This document shows positions 16,863-25,263 of a DNA stretch of 64,000 nucleotides, in pieces. Position numbers and translations under genes: made by a program. The DNA is taken from assembly GCF_902506375.1 (NCBI RefSeq), contig NZ_LR733284.1, forward strand, positions 3,038,222 through 3,102,221. The letters are read 5' to 3'. This DNA is from Microbacterium sp. 8M (lineage in GTDB: Bacteria; Actinomycetota; Actinomycetes; Actinomycetales; Microbacteriaceae). Every line of letters starts with the position of its first letter. Position 1 is the stretch's first letter. The notes below the pieces were generated by a model that was given only the letters and a program-made list of their open reading frames with translations, searched no databases and was not told where the DNA came from.

Positions 16863-17306
16863 TAGAACGACAGACGTCCCCGGCGGAAGGTTCCGTACCT
16901 GCGCGTGAATCTGTCCCGCGAGGTTGACCGCAACCTCGAAATCGACGAGCTGGAGGTTCGCGACCTCGAACCCGCCGCCGAGCACGGGCGGCACTCGGAA
17001 GTCATAGATCTCGTCAGCGTCAGGCACGAGCCCGTCCGCGACGGCCTCCGCCGCTAATCCGATCATGAGGTACTGGTCGCGCCCCTCGCTCGTGTTGAGG
17101 ATCGCAGTAAGGTCCTCGCCCGTCGAGCAGATCTCGTTCAGTGAGCCTCCAACGACATCAAGCAACCAGTACGACGTCGGCCCCTGCATGAAAATGTCTC
17201 CGAACGGGGATGTGAACAGCGGGCGCTTGTCCACCAGATCCAAAAAGGTCCATGACTCCAACGCTGAGGCGACCGCGCGATCGTTGAACCGTCTGATCAA
17301 TTCCAT
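16860..17306 (-). CDS. Orphan DUF1851/Tdi1-type immunity-like protein
   Basis: The 148-residue protein resembles the C-terminal domain of T6SS immunity protein Tdi1 (DUF1851): FNDRAVASALESWTFLDLVDKRPLF at the start, SPFGDIFMQGPTSYWLLDVVGG, and CSTGEDLTAILNTSEGRDQYLMIGLAAEAVADG. Proteins of this family neutralise polymorphic toxins or stand alone as immunity reserves; no toxin gene is next to it here. ATG 17306 is used; the ribosome binding site is poor. It is bounded by a tRNA-Met remnant on the left, whose final bases form its UAG stop, and by the intact tRNA-Met on the right. Its composition is less GC-rich than the neighbourhood. Acquisition by transfer is likely. Confidence 0.75.
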   Translation of the reverse strand: MELIRRFNDRAVASALESWTFLDLVDKRPLFTSPFGDIFMQGPTSYWLLDVVGGSLNEICSTGEDLTAILNTSEGRDQYLMIGLAAEAVADGLVPDADEIYDFRVPPVLGGGFEVANLQLVDFEVAVNLAGQIHAQVRNLPPGTSVVL

Positions 17307-17462
17307 CAAACGAACTTAGAGGATCTATCAGGACGACGAAGAGCTACACGCATCTGTCCGGTACCGCCGCAGCATTCGCGGTATGCGCAGGCAACCAACG
17401 GCACGAATCGTGAGGTCACTCTGGACGACGCGAAGATAGAGCGCCATCGGGCCTGACGCACG

Positions 17463-17484
17463 AAAACCCCCGGAAATCCGGGGG
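17463..17484 (-). terminator. Terminator after the tRNA-Thr/tRNA-Met pair
   Basis: CCCCCGG, AAAT loop, CCGGGGG at 17467-17484, followed in the minus direction by four Us (17466-17463). It sits 10 bp beyond the 3' end of tRNA-Met. Confidence 0.85.
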
Positions 17485-17494
17485 TCTCATTCAG

Positions 17495-17568
17495 TAGCAG
17501 GAGCGGGGCTTGAACCCGCGACCTCACGATTATGAGTCGTGCGCTCTCACCAACTGAGCTACCCTGCC
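17495..17568 (-). tRNA. tRNA-Met (CAU anticodon)
   Basis: The 74-nt gene folds as a cloverleaf: acceptor GGCAGGG with two G-U pairs, anticodon stem CACGA/TCGTG with loop CTCATAA, and T-loop GTTCAAG. The elongator type is favoured because the 1-72 pair is formed and the anticodon stem lacks the three G-C pairs of an initiator; a tRNA-Ile with modified CAU cannot be excluded by eye. It lies 24 bp downstream of tRNA-Thr, probably in one transcript. Confidence 0.92.
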
Positions 17569-17592
17569 GCACGGCATCCGATGGATACTGCG

Positions 17593-17664
17593 AGCCCCGA
17601 GTCAGGATTGAACTGACGACCCCTTCCTTACCATGGAAGTGCTCTGCCACTGAGCTATCGGGGC
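17593..17664 (-). tRNA. tRNA-Thr (GGU anticodon)
   Basis: The 72-nt gene has acceptor GCCCCGA/TCGGGGC, anticodon stem CTTCC/GGAAG with loop ATGGTAA giving anticodon GGU, and T-arm CTGAC/GTCAG around GTTCAAT. It is encoded upstream of tRNA-Met in the same direction. Confidence 0.93.
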
Positions 17665-17702
17665 GTGCTGCCCTGCGCGGGCAACCAGACGAGAATACCA
17701 AA

Positions 17703-17723
17703 GATTCGGCGCGTCGCCGAATC
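17703..17723 (-). terminator. Terminator after the inositol-phosphatase gene
   Basis: Perfect hairpin with 9-bp arms GATTCGGCG/CGCCGAATC and a 3-nt loop, followed by UUU in the minus direction. It separates the 17774-18568 gene from the tRNA pair. Confidence 0.75.
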
Positions 17724-17773
17724 GGGGCGGCTCTCGCGTAACACGGGCGTGTCCGCGTCCCGGCACGCCCTGT

Positions 17774-18568
17774 TCAGGCGGTCTCGAGGATCCTGAGCCG
17801 CAGCTCTTCGACGACTCGAGAACCGCCCGCGAGGTTCAGGCGACGGGTGACATCGCGCCCCTCCGGACGCAGGAACACGCCTCCGGCCTCCTGCACGAGA
17901 AGCGCGCCCGCGGCGAAGTCCCACGGCGACAGCCCGCGCTCGAAGTAGCCGTCCAGGCGTCCCGCGGCGACGTATGCGAGGTCGGTAGCGGCACTGCCGC
18001 CACGACGCAGATCCCGCGCCATCGGCATCACGCGGCCCACCGTGGCGAGGTCGCCGGCGTGCGTGCTCGAGTCGTACCCGAACCCCGTGGCGAGCAGTGC
18101 GCCGGCCGGGCCGGGCTCGGCTATCCGAAGGCGCACCCCGTTCACGTACGCCCCCTCGCCGCGCACCGCGGAGAACGTCTCCCCGATGACGGGCGACCGC
18201 ACGACCCCGGCGAGCGCGGTCCAGCCGTCCGGGTCGGCACCGCCCTCGACCGCGGCGATGCTCACGGCGTACAGCGGGATGCCCGACGCGTAGTTGACGG
18301 TGCCGTCGATCGGATCCACGACCCAGGTGATGCCGGTCGTGCCCTCACCGCCGCCGGACTCCTCGCCGAGGAAGCCGTCGCCCGGGCGCTCCGTGCTCAG
18401 CCGCGCGCGGATGAGCGCCTCGACCTCGCGGTCGGCCTCGGTGACGATGTCGGCGAGCGTCGACTTGCTCGCGGCGATGGAGACGCCCTCCTCACGTCGG
18501 CGGCGGGCCAGCTCCCCTGCCTCGTGCGCGATGTCGACCGCGAGATCGCGGAGATCTGCGGCGGTCAC
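17774..18568 (-). CDS. Inositol monophosphatase family phosphatase
   Basis: Mg-dependent phosphatase of the IMPase/FIG superfamily, 264 residues. Metal-binding motifs are in order: GEESGG (first Glu near residue 70), WVVDPIDGTVNYASG and, near the C terminus, LSPWDFAAGALLVQEAGG. The substrate may be inositol phosphate, histidinol phosphate or another sugar phosphate; the sequence alone does not choose. GTG 18568 is the only start near the beginning of the conserved domain and overlaps the stop of the upstream membrane-protein gene as GTGA. Confidence 0.9.
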   Translation of the reverse strand: MTAADLRDLAVDIAHEAGELARRRREEGVSIAASKSTLADIVTEADREVEALIRARLSTERPGDGFLGEESGGGEGTTGITWVVDPIDGTVNYASGIPLYAVSIAAVEGGADPDGWTALAGVVRSPVIGETFSAVRGEGAYVNGVRLRIAEPGPAGALLATGFGYDSSTHAGDLATVGRVMPMARDLRRGGSAATDLAYVAAGRLDGYFERGLSPWDFAAGALLVQEAGGVFLRPEGRDVTRRLNLAGGSRVVEELRLRILETA

Positions 18569-19587
18569 GACGCGGACGAGGACGTGGTCGGCGGGGCGGG
18601 CGGGGCCTGCGGGAACCCCGAGGGTTCGCCGGCCTGGGCGACGCCGGACGGTGCCGCGCCGTCGAGGCCGTGCCCGCCGGACAGAGGGTCGTGCACCGGC
18701 GCAGGCTGGGCCGCGGCCGGCACAGGCTGAGCCGCCGCGGGCACAGGCTGAGTCGCCGCAGGCTGAACCGGCACCGCCTGCACCTGCCCCGGGATCGTGG
18801 CGCCAGGGGACGGCACTCCCGTGTAGTACGCGTTCCAGTCGGGGCTGCCGTCGGGAAGGATCGGCAGCGGCGTGCGGGCGTCCGCGTGCGTCGGCCAGGG
18901 CTGCAGCGGGGCCGCCGGAGACGCCGTCGCCGCGTAAGGCGCAGGTGCGGGCCGCTTCGGGGCGAACAGCACATTCAGCAGCGGGATGAGCATGGTGCCC
19001 ACCGCAACGAGGATCGTCAGGGCCACCACGATGCGCCAGTACAGCTCGTGGTAGTGGAAGGTGTGCGGGAAGGTCAGGTAGAACACCAGCATGCCGACGA
19101 GCACCGCGAGGAACGCGAAGGTGGCCCAGACGATCGCGCGCGTGAACCCGGTCACGTAGCGCGCCGCCGCCTTGCGGAACAGCCGCACGTGCAACAGGGC
19201 GAGCTGCAGGATGACGACGACAGCGACCAGCTGGAAGAACCGTTCCGGACCGTCGAAGTAGGAGAAGGACGTGCCGTCGTCGGGCAGCCAGATCTTCACC
19301 GCCCCGACCAGCAGCGCGAGGATCCACGAGATCATGCTGAGCAGGGCGAGCCAGTCCTCGCGGTTGGGCGCCAGGCTCGCCTCGAGGATCGCGATGGCGG
19401 CGAAGCCCGCGAGCAGCAGGATCGTCAGGAACGCGCGGCCGATGAGCCCTTGCTGGTCGCCGATCAGCACCCAGACCACGCAGACCAGCGCGGCCGCGAT
19501 GAGCGCGCCGATCGCGATCCAGATGGCTCCGCGGATGAGCAGGGACGTGTTCGCCCCGGATTTCGCCGGTGGTGTCGTGTTCGCCAT
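18565..19587 (-). CDS. Membrane protein with six helices and a Pro/Ala-rich tail
   Basis: I do not recognise the family. ATG 19587 is chosen because GGGGGA precedes it closely; earlier starts add unlikely Arg-rich residues. The 340-residue protein has six hydrophobic segments in its first 225 residues (for example LLIRGAIWIAIGALIAAALV, FLTILLLAGFAAIAILEASL, WATFAFLAVLVGMLVFYLTF), then a cytoplasmic tail of about 115 residues made of Pro, Ala and Gln, including tandem copies of PVPAAAQ. The tail may bind SH3-like or signalling partners, or be a spacer. Translationally coupled to the phosphatase gene by a 4-bp overlap. Confidence 0.8.
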   Translation of the reverse strand: MANTTPPAKSGANTSLLIRGAIWIAIGALIAAALVCVVWVLIGDQQGLIGRAFLTILLLAGFAAIAILEASLAPNREDWLALLSMISWILALLVGAVKIWLPDDGTSFSYFDGPERFFQLVAVVVILQLALLHVRLFRKAAARYVTGFTRAIVWATFAFLAVLVGMLVFYLTFPHTFHYHELYWRIVVALTILVAVGTMLIPLLNVLFAPKRPAPAPYAATASPAAPLQPWPTHADARTPLPILPDGSPDWNAYYTGVPSPGATIPGQVQAVPVQPAATQPVPAAAQPVPAAAQPAPVHDPLSGGHGLDGAAPSGVAQAGEPSGFPQAPPAPPTTSSSAS

Positions 19588-19732
19588 GGGATCCCCCGTC
19601 TGTCGTGCCTTCATCCTCGCATGATCGAGCGCGCGGCCTCGGCGTAGTGCGACGACGGTGGATAACTGCACCCGCACCCGCGGCTGTGCGGATCGACGCG
19701 GCGCGGAACTCACGCCCGCGCGGGCGCCTGCC

Positions 19733-20524
19733 TCAGCGGGTGCTCGAACGGCTCGCGAACGCCGCGATCAGCCCCTGCGCCTCGGCGCCCCCGAACGCCG
19801 CGGCGATGCTGCGCGCCTCCTCGTCGAGCTGGCCCGCGAACGTGCGCTCGGGGCGCGAACGGACCAGGCGCTTCGCCTGCCCGTACGCGCGGAACGCGCC
19901 GGACAGCCAGAAGCGGGCGATCTCCTCGGCGCGGCTGCGGACCGCCGCGGCGATGGCCGGCGCATCGCCCTCCCCCACAGCCTCGGCGGCGATGCCCCAC
20001 TCGACGGCTTCCGCGGCAGACAGCATGCGGTCGGTGAGCAGCAGCTGCAGCGCGCGGCGTTCGCCGACCGCCGCAGCCAGCTGGGCGCTCACGGAGAGAT
20101 CGGGAGTGAGACCGACGTTGGCGTACAGGCTGCCGAAGCGCGAATCGGATCCGACCACGGCGTAGTCGCTCGCGAGCAGGATCCCCAGTCCCCCGCCCGC
20201 GGTGGTTCCGTGCGCGGCGGCGACGACCGGCACCGCGGAGGACACGAGCGATGCGATCCCGGAGTGGATCACCTGGGCGAGACGCTCGATCTCCTCGGGC
20301 CCGCCCATGCCCGTGGCCATGTCGATGACGTCGCCGCCGGCGCAGAAGGCACGCCCTTCGCCCTCGATCAGGATCGCGCCCACCGCGCTGTCGCGGACGG
20401 CGGCCGCGGTGGTCTCGGCCCAGGCGTGCGCTAGCTCGGCGTTGAACGCGTTGAGCCGCTGCGGGCGGTTCAGTGTGATCCGGGCGAGCCCGTCCTCGAC
20501 ACGGTAGAGCAGCGGCTCGGACAT
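19733..20524 (-). CDS. Enoyl-CoA hydratase/isomerase family protein
   Basis: A 263-residue crotonase-fold protein. NRPQRLNAFNAELAHAW, EGRAFCAGGDVIDMATG and AAHGTTAGGGLGILLASDYAV provide the two oxyanion-hole segments; ANVGLTPDLSVS follows. It lies alone between a membrane-protein gene and an FBP-domain gene, so its CoA substrate is unknown. A role in fatty-acid or aromatic beta-oxidation is the default expectation. ATG 20524 follows a purine-rich AAGGAG sequence. Confidence 0.88.
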   Translation of the reverse strand: MSEPLLYRVEDGLARITLNRPQRLNAFNAELAHAWAETTAAAVRDSAVGAILIEGEGRAFCAGGDVIDMATGMGGPEEIERLAQVIHSGIASLVSSAVPVVAAAHGTTAGGGLGILLASDYAVVGSDSRFGSLYANVGLTPDLSVSAQLAAAVGERRALQLLLTDRMLSAAEAVEWGIAAEAVGEGDAPAIAAAVRSRAEEIARFWLSGAFRAYGQAKRLVRSRPERTFAGQLDEEARSIAAAFGGAEAQGLIAAFASRSSTR

Positions 20525-20632
20525 GGGACTCCTTCGGGATCGGCGGCGATCAGGCGGCGTGAACCGCTCGTCCAGCGTACCCGCGTCGACGGCGGCCGTG
20601 ACACCGAGTCTCAGTGCGGATGAACCTGAGGA

Positions 20633-21124
20633 TCAGGCGTCGCCGAGGACCGACGCCACGAAGGCGTATACCCGGCGGTGCGTGCCGTCGAGGCGGCGGT
20701 CGGCGAGGCGCTCGGCCCGGATCTCGTTCGGCGCGAGCGGCGGGGCGAGCCGCACGCTCTCGTGGCAGGAGAGGTCGGCGCAGATGTACGTGCCGACCAC
20801 GGAGCCCTTGCGTCCCTCCGCGCCGCCGCGGCGCGCCGCGAACAGCGCGACCTGGTTTCCGGGCTGCATCGTGTGGCAGAGGTTGCACATCCCCGAGCGC
20901 ACCCGTGAGGGGTCGGCGGCGCGCAGGACGATGCCGACGGCCTCTCCCTCCTGCTCGATGACGATGTAGCCGCTGCGCGCGGCGATCGGATCCCGCCACG
21001 CGAAGAAGTCGAGGTAGTCCCACTCGGCCAGAAGAAGGTCGTGCGGCATCGCGATCTCGGCGACCTCGTCGGGCTCGGCGTTGCGGAACGACGCCCGGAT
21101 CTGGTCTTCGGTGAGGGCACGCAT
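20633..21124 (-). CDS. FBP-domain (EF-G-binding, treble-clef zinc finger) protein
   Basis: A 163-residue protein of the FBP family, which binds elongation factor G and is linked to fusidic-acid resistance in Gram-positive bacteria. The four-cysteine treble clef is visible: MCNLCHTMQ and, about 35 residues later, TYICADLSCHESVRL. The N-terminal half (SFRNAEPDEVAEIAMPHDLLLAEWDYLDFFAWRDP) is the conserved leading region seen in actinobacterial members. ATG 21124 is preceded by GGTGG. The function in actinobacteria is mostly inferred from the FusB-type homologues. Confidence 0.85.
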   Translation of the reverse strand: MRALTEDQIRASFRNAEPDEVAEIAMPHDLLLAEWDYLDFFAWRDPIAARSGYIVIEQEGEAVGIVLRAADPSRVRSGMCNLCHTMQPGNQVALFAARRGGAEGRKGSVVGTYICADLSCHESVRLAPPLAPNEIRAERLADRRLDGTHRRVYAFVASVLGDA

Positions 21125-21249
21125 GACCACCAGTCTAGGAAGGGCACGCGCGGTGGGCATCGGGTCCCGCATCGGATCCGGCCCGCGATGTCGGTGGCAG
21201 CGCCGAGGATGAACTCGTCGCGCCGCACGGCCCGACGGAGAGGAACCCC

Positions 21250-21630
21250 GTGGACTTCGCATCGATCCGCATCATCACCGACGACGTCGACCGTCTCGCG
21301 AGCTTCTACGAACACGTGACGGGGGCGACGGCCGCGCGACCGGCCCCGGTGTTCGCGGAGCTCAGGACCGGGACCGGCACCCTCGCGATCGGCAGCACGG
21401 CGACCGTCGCGATGCTCGGCGACCGCGCTCCGAAGCCCGGGAGCAACGAATCCGTGATCATCGAGTTCCTCGTCGAGGACGTGGACGCGGAGTTCGCCCG
21501 GCTGCGCGATGTGCTCGACGACGTCGTTCTCGCGCCCACGACCATGCCCTGGGGCAACCGGTCGACGCTGTTCCGCGACCCCGACGGCAACCTCGTCAAC
21601 CTCTTCGCCCGGCCCGCGTCGCGCGACTGA
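21250..21630 (+). CDS. VOC/glyoxalase superfamily protein
   Basis: A 126-residue single-domain member of the vicinal-oxygen-chelate superfamily: ASIRIITDDVDRLASFYEHVTG at the start, EFLVEDVDAEFARL in the middle and WGNRSTLFRDPDGNLVNLFARP at the end. These proteins act as lyases, dioxygenases or antibiotic-binding resistance proteins; this one cannot be assigned further. GTG 21250 has GAGAGGA about 8 bases upstream. It converges on tRNA-Tyr across a shared hairpin. Confidence 0.88.
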   Translation: MDFASIRIITDDVDRLASFYEHVTGATAARPAPVFAELRTGTGTLAIGSTATVAMLGDRAPKPGSNESVIIEFLVEDVDAEFARLRDVLDDVVLAPTTMPWGNRSTLFRDPDGNLVNLFARPASRD

Positions 21631-21654
21631 GGCGTCAGCACACCGTGAGACGAG

Positions 21655-21684
21655 GGAAGGCCCCCGCTTTCGCGAGGGCCTTCC
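21655..21684. terminator. Bidirectional hairpin between VOC gene and tRNA-Tyr
   Basis: GGAAGGCCC and GGGCCTTCC form a 9-bp stem that can extend through CGC/GCG inside the loop. Located 24 bp after the VOC stop and 5 bp after the tRNA-Tyr 3' end. Confidence 0.7.
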
Positions 21685-21689
21685 GGGGG

Positions 21690-21771
21690 TGGCGAGTGAG
21701 GGATTCGAACCCCCGAAGCATTCCGCGGCTGATTTACAGTCAGCTCCCTTTGGCCGCTCGGGCAACTCGCC
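21690..21771 (-). tRNA. tRNA-Tyr (GUA anticodon)
   Basis: A class II tRNA of 82 nt with acceptor GGCGAGT/ACTCGCC, anticodon stem CTGA/TCAG with loop containing GTA, a long variable arm and T-loop GTTCGAAT. The CCA end is not encoded. Confidence 0.94.
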
Positions 21772-21880
21772 ATGCACGCCCGTCCCGCTTTTCCAGCCGA
21801 CCGGGGGCGCGAAGATCAAGCATACCCGGCGGATCCTGACACCGGAAATCGAGGAGACGGAGCGCCCGCCGTCCGCGTGT

Positions 21881-22885
21881 TCACGCGCCGAGCGTGGATG
21901 CGCGCGCGACCAGCTCGGGGCGATAGAGCACCGTCTCCGCCGCCGCGGCGCGCCCGTCGGCGGCGCCGAGGAGCAGGTCGACAGCCGTGGATCCGATGAG
22001 GCCGGCGGGCTGCCGGATCGAGCTCAGCGGGATGACCGCCGCCTCAGCGAAGTCGATGTCGTCGTAGCCGATGAGCGCGATGTCCTGCGGCACCCGGGCA
22101 TCGCCCACCATGACCAGGCTCTGCAGGATCCCGAGAGCCAGCAGGTCGTTCGCGGCGAAGATGGCGTCGGGCCGCTGCGCCCGGGGACGCTCCATGAGGA
22201 GGCGGCCCGCTCGGCGGCCCTCCTCCACGCTGAGCGCGCCGGTGGCCATGAACTCGAGGCCCACGCCGGCCTCGGCCGCGACCGCCTGCGCGCCGCTGAG
22301 ACGATCCGAGACCTGTCGGAGCGATACCGGTCCGCCGACGAAAGCGAGGCGGCGGCGCCCTGTCTCGAGGAGATGCGCCGCAGCGATCCGGCCACCCTCC
22401 ACGTCGTCCACGGCGACGGAGGAGAATCCGGGGTCGCTGGTCTCCCGGTCGACGAGCACGCTGAGGGTGCCCCGCTCCCGCATCTGCTGCAATCGGGGCA
22501 GGGCGTCGGCGACGGGAGTGATGAGCACGCCGGCGACGCGCTGCTCCTCGAAGAGGTCGAGCAGCATGCGCTCACGCCCCGCGTTCTCGTCGCTGTTCGC
22601 GACGAGAACCGACAGTCCGTGCTCGTCGGCGCGCTGCTCGGCACCCCGCACGACTTCGGCGAAGAACGGGTTGCGGATGTCGAGCACCACCAGGCCGATG
22701 GTGTGACTGCGTCCCGCCCGCAGCTGGCGCGCCGCGTCGTTGCGCACGTAGCCCAGGCGCGCGATCGACGCCTGAACACGGGCGACGGTCTCCGCGGAGA
22801 CGCGTTCGGGGCGGTTGAGGACGTTCGAGACGGTGCCGACGGACACACCGGCGTCCTCTGCCACTTCCCGGACGCTCACGACCAT
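21881..22885 (-). CDS. LacI-family transcriptional regulator of the rhamnose locus
   Basis: DNA-binding repressor of 334 residues. The N terminus VSVREVAEDAGVSVGTVSNVLNRPERVSAETVARV is a canonical LacI helix-turn-helix and hinge; the rest is the periplasmic-binding-like sugar domain (GLVVLDIRNPFFAEVVRGAE, FAANDLLALGILQSL, IGYDDIDFAEA, LSSIRQP). ATG 22885 has AGAAGGGGG at good distance. Its neighbour is a rhamnosidase, and the two TGAATCGATTCA palindromes at 26651 and 26762 are of LacI-operator type, so it is the likely regulator of the whole locus, with rhamnose, a rhamnoside or a phosphorylated intermediate as inducer. No copy of the operator is seen at its own start. Confidence 0.93.
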   Translation of the reverse strand: MVVSVREVAEDAGVSVGTVSNVLNRPERVSAETVARVQASIARLGYVRNDAARQLRAGRSHTIGLVVLDIRNPFFAEVVRGAEQRADEHGLSVLVANSDENAGRERMLLDLFEEQRVAGVLITPVADALPRLQQMRERGTLSVLVDRETSDPGFSSVAVDDVEGGRIAAAHLLETGRRRLAFVGGPVSLRQVSDRLSGAQAVAAEAGVGLEFMATGALSVEEGRRAGRLLMERPRAQRPDAIFAANDLLALGILQSLVMVGDARVPQDIALIGYDDIDFAEAAVIPLSSIRQPAGLIGSTAVDLLLGAADGRAAAAETVLYRPELVARASTLGA

Positions 22886-22974
22886 CGCCGCCCCCTTCTC
22901 TCGCACAGCGAGCCTAGGGCATGCCTCCGGCGGAGCTGCGGCGGGCCGCGCCCGGGGCACGGACGGGCCCTGCC

Positions 22975-25218
22975 TCAGAGGGTGAAGCGGTGCCGGCCCC
23001 CGACGACCTCGTGCGTCGCCCCTCCGGGCAGCACGATCTCCGCCGGGACGCCCTCGGGCACCCGCGCCTCCAGCACGAACCCGTCATCGTCGGTGCGCCA
23101 CTCGACGGCGATCTCGCCCGCCGAGGACTCGTATCGGGTGCGCGCCCAGGAGATGCCCGGTCCGGGGACCGGCTCGATGCGCACCTTGGCGTAGCCGGGC
23201 TCCGCGGGACGGATGCCGCCGACGACCTGGTGGATCCAGTCGACGACCGCTCCGAGCGCGTAGTGGTTGAAGCTCGTCATCTCGCCGGGGTTGATGGATC
23301 CGTCCGGCAGCATCGAGTCCCAGCGCTCCCACACCGTGGTCGCTCCCATCGTCACGGGATAGAGCCAGGACGGGTTCTCCTTCTCCAGCAGCAGCCGATA
23401 GGCGTCGTCGACATGGCCCGTCTCGGAGAGCGCCCAGGTGACGAACGGGGTGCCGGCGAAGCCCGTGGTGACCCGGTAGCCCCCGGCGCGCACCAGCTCG
23501 GCCAGCCGCTCGGCCGCCTTCTCCCGATCGACATCACCGAGAAGACCGAAGCAGATCGCCAGCGCGTAGACGGTCACGCAGTCCGAGCGCACACGACCGT
23601 CCTCGACGTAGTGCCCCTGGAACGCCGCGCGCGTGCGCTCGGCCAGCCGCCGCCAGCGCTCCGCCTCGTCGGTCAGCCCGAGGACCTCCGCGGCCTCCGC
23701 CGCGAACGACGCCGAGCGGTAGAGGCAGGCCGTCGCCACGACATGCGGATCCGCCTTCGCCGCAGCGGGGTTCTCCGGCGGCGCATCCGGATCCAGCCAG
23801 TCGCCGAACTGGAAGCCCTGATCCCAGAGCCCCGTCGGCGAGAGTGCGCGCTCGACGGACTCGAGGTGCAGCACCATCGCCGGGTAGTGCGCCGCAAGGC
23901 GGTCCCGATCCCCGTAGGCGCGCCAGAGCGCCTCGGGAACCCAGACCGCGGCGTCGCCCCAGATCGCCGTCGCGCCGAGGGCGGGGAACGCGAAGTCCTC
24001 TCCGAAGTGCGCGTACTTCAGCACGTCCGGGACCACGATCGGGACGACACCCGACTCCGAGTGGCGGGTCTCCGCATGCAGGTCCTCGAGCCAGTCGTGG
24101 AGGAAGTCGGAGGTGTCGAACTGGAAGGAGGCCGACGCCGCATAGGCGGCGATGTCGCCCGTCCAGCCCAGCCGCTCATCGCGCTGCGGACAGTCCGTGG
24201 GGACGCTGAGGAAGTTGCCCTTCTGCCCCCACACCGAGTTGTGCACGAGCTGATTGACGAGCGGCTCCGAGCACTCGAAGGATCCGAGCCGGCGCATCTC
24301 GGAGTGCACGACGACCGCCTCGAGGTCCTCGGCGCTCAGCTCACCGGGCCAGCCCGTGACCTCGGCGTAGCGGAAGCCGTGGAAGGTGAGCGTGGGCTCG
24401 AAGACGTCCTCTTCGCCCGACAGCACGAACACGTCGGTGGCCTGGGCGGCGCGCAGCGGCCGGGTGCCCAGCTCGCCGCCCTCGAGCACCTCGGCGTGAC
24501 GCAGGACGATCTCGGTCCCCCGGGGGCCCTGCACGGTCGCCCGGATCCATCCGACGAGGTTCTGCCCGAAGTCCACGAGCGTGCGCCCTGCCGGCGAGGT
24601 CCAGATCCGCACGGGGCGCAGCGTCTCCTGACGGCGCACGGGCGGACCCGCCTGCGCGACGAGCCGGCTGCGATCGACGTCGATGGTCGAGACGGCGAGC
24701 TCCTCCCCCGGTTCTCCGCGCAGGCGGGCGTCGATGGTCTCGCCGTTGTAGAGCGAGTTGCGCAGCACCTCGCTCGTCTCCGCCCGCCAGTCCTGGCCGG
24801 TCTTGACCGTCTGCACCGATCCGTCCTGGAACACGAGCTCCAGGGCGAGGGCGAGCGCGATCTCCTCTCCGTAGTTCGCGTTCGCCCCCTCGAAGCCCAG
24901 GTCGCCGCGATACCAGCCGTTGCCCACGAGCACGTCGATCGAGAGATCCCCGGACCCGCCGCGCACCGCATCCGTCACGTCCCAGTTCTGGAACGGGAGA
25001 CGCCATTCGTAGGCATTCCAGCCCGGGTCGAGCACGGAGTCCGACACCGGCGCCCCGTCCAGGCGCGCCTCGTACACGCCGAGAGCGGTAGCGACGAGCC
25101 GAGCGGATGCGACCGCCGCGCGCGGCTGCACCGGCGCGACCGTCCGGCGGAAGCGGATCGCGGCGTCGCGCGGGGCGTTCGCTGTGATGAAGGCTGCCTG
25201 GTGCAGGGGGGTGTCCAT
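22975..25218 (-). CDS. Alpha-L-rhamnosidase, GH78 (first copy)
   Basis: Releases terminal alpha-L-rhamnose from plant glycosides or polysaccharides. In 747 residues: an N-terminal beta-sandwich (about 20-190, NAYEWRLPFQNWDVTDAV, GNGWYRGDLGFEG), a middle beta domain, the (alpha/alpha)6 barrel with the catalytic acidic segment PTDCPQRDERLGWTGD at about 343-358 and WLDPDAPPENP, MGATTVWERWDSM further on, and a C-terminal beta domain ending RHRFTL. No signal peptide, so it is probably intracellular and acts on imported rhamnosides. It follows the MFS gene by 45 bp on the same strand. About 180 residues shorter than the second copy at its N terminus. Confidence 0.94.
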   Translation of the reverse strand: MDTPLHQAAFITANAPRDAAIRFRRTVAPVQPRAAVASARLVATALGVYEARLDGAPVSDSVLDPGWNAYEWRLPFQNWDVTDAVRGGSGDLSIDVLVGNGWYRGDLGFEGANANYGEEIALALALELVFQDGSVQTVKTGQDWRAETSEVLRNSLYNGETIDARLRGEPGEELAVSTIDVDRSRLVAQAGPPVRRQETLRPVRIWTSPAGRTLVDFGQNLVGWIRATVQGPRGTEIVLRHAEVLEGGELGTRPLRAAQATDVFVLSGEEDVFEPTLTFHGFRYAEVTGWPGELSAEDLEAVVVHSEMRRLGSFECSEPLVNQLVHNSVWGQKGNFLSVPTDCPQRDERLGWTGDIAAYAASASFQFDTSDFLHDWLEDLHAETRHSESGVVPIVVPDVLKYAHFGEDFAFPALGATAIWGDAAVWVPEALWRAYGDRDRLAAHYPAMVLHLESVERALSPTGLWDQGFQFGDWLDPDAPPENPAAAKADPHVVATACLYRSASFAAEAAEVLGLTDEAERWRRLAERTRAAFQGHYVEDGRVRSDCVTVYALAICFGLLGDVDREKAAERLAELVRAGGYRVTTGFAGTPFVTWALSETGHVDDAYRLLLEKENPSWLYPVTMGATTVWERWDSMLPDGSINPGEMTSFNHYALGAVVDWIHQVVGGIRPAEPGYAKVRIEPVPGPGISWARTRYESSAGEIAVEWRTDDDGFVLEARVPEGVPAEIVLPGGATHEVVGGRHRFTL

Positions 25219-25263
25219 GTCGGTCCTTCCGGATCGTGGGCGTGCGGTGGGCGGGCTATGGGG

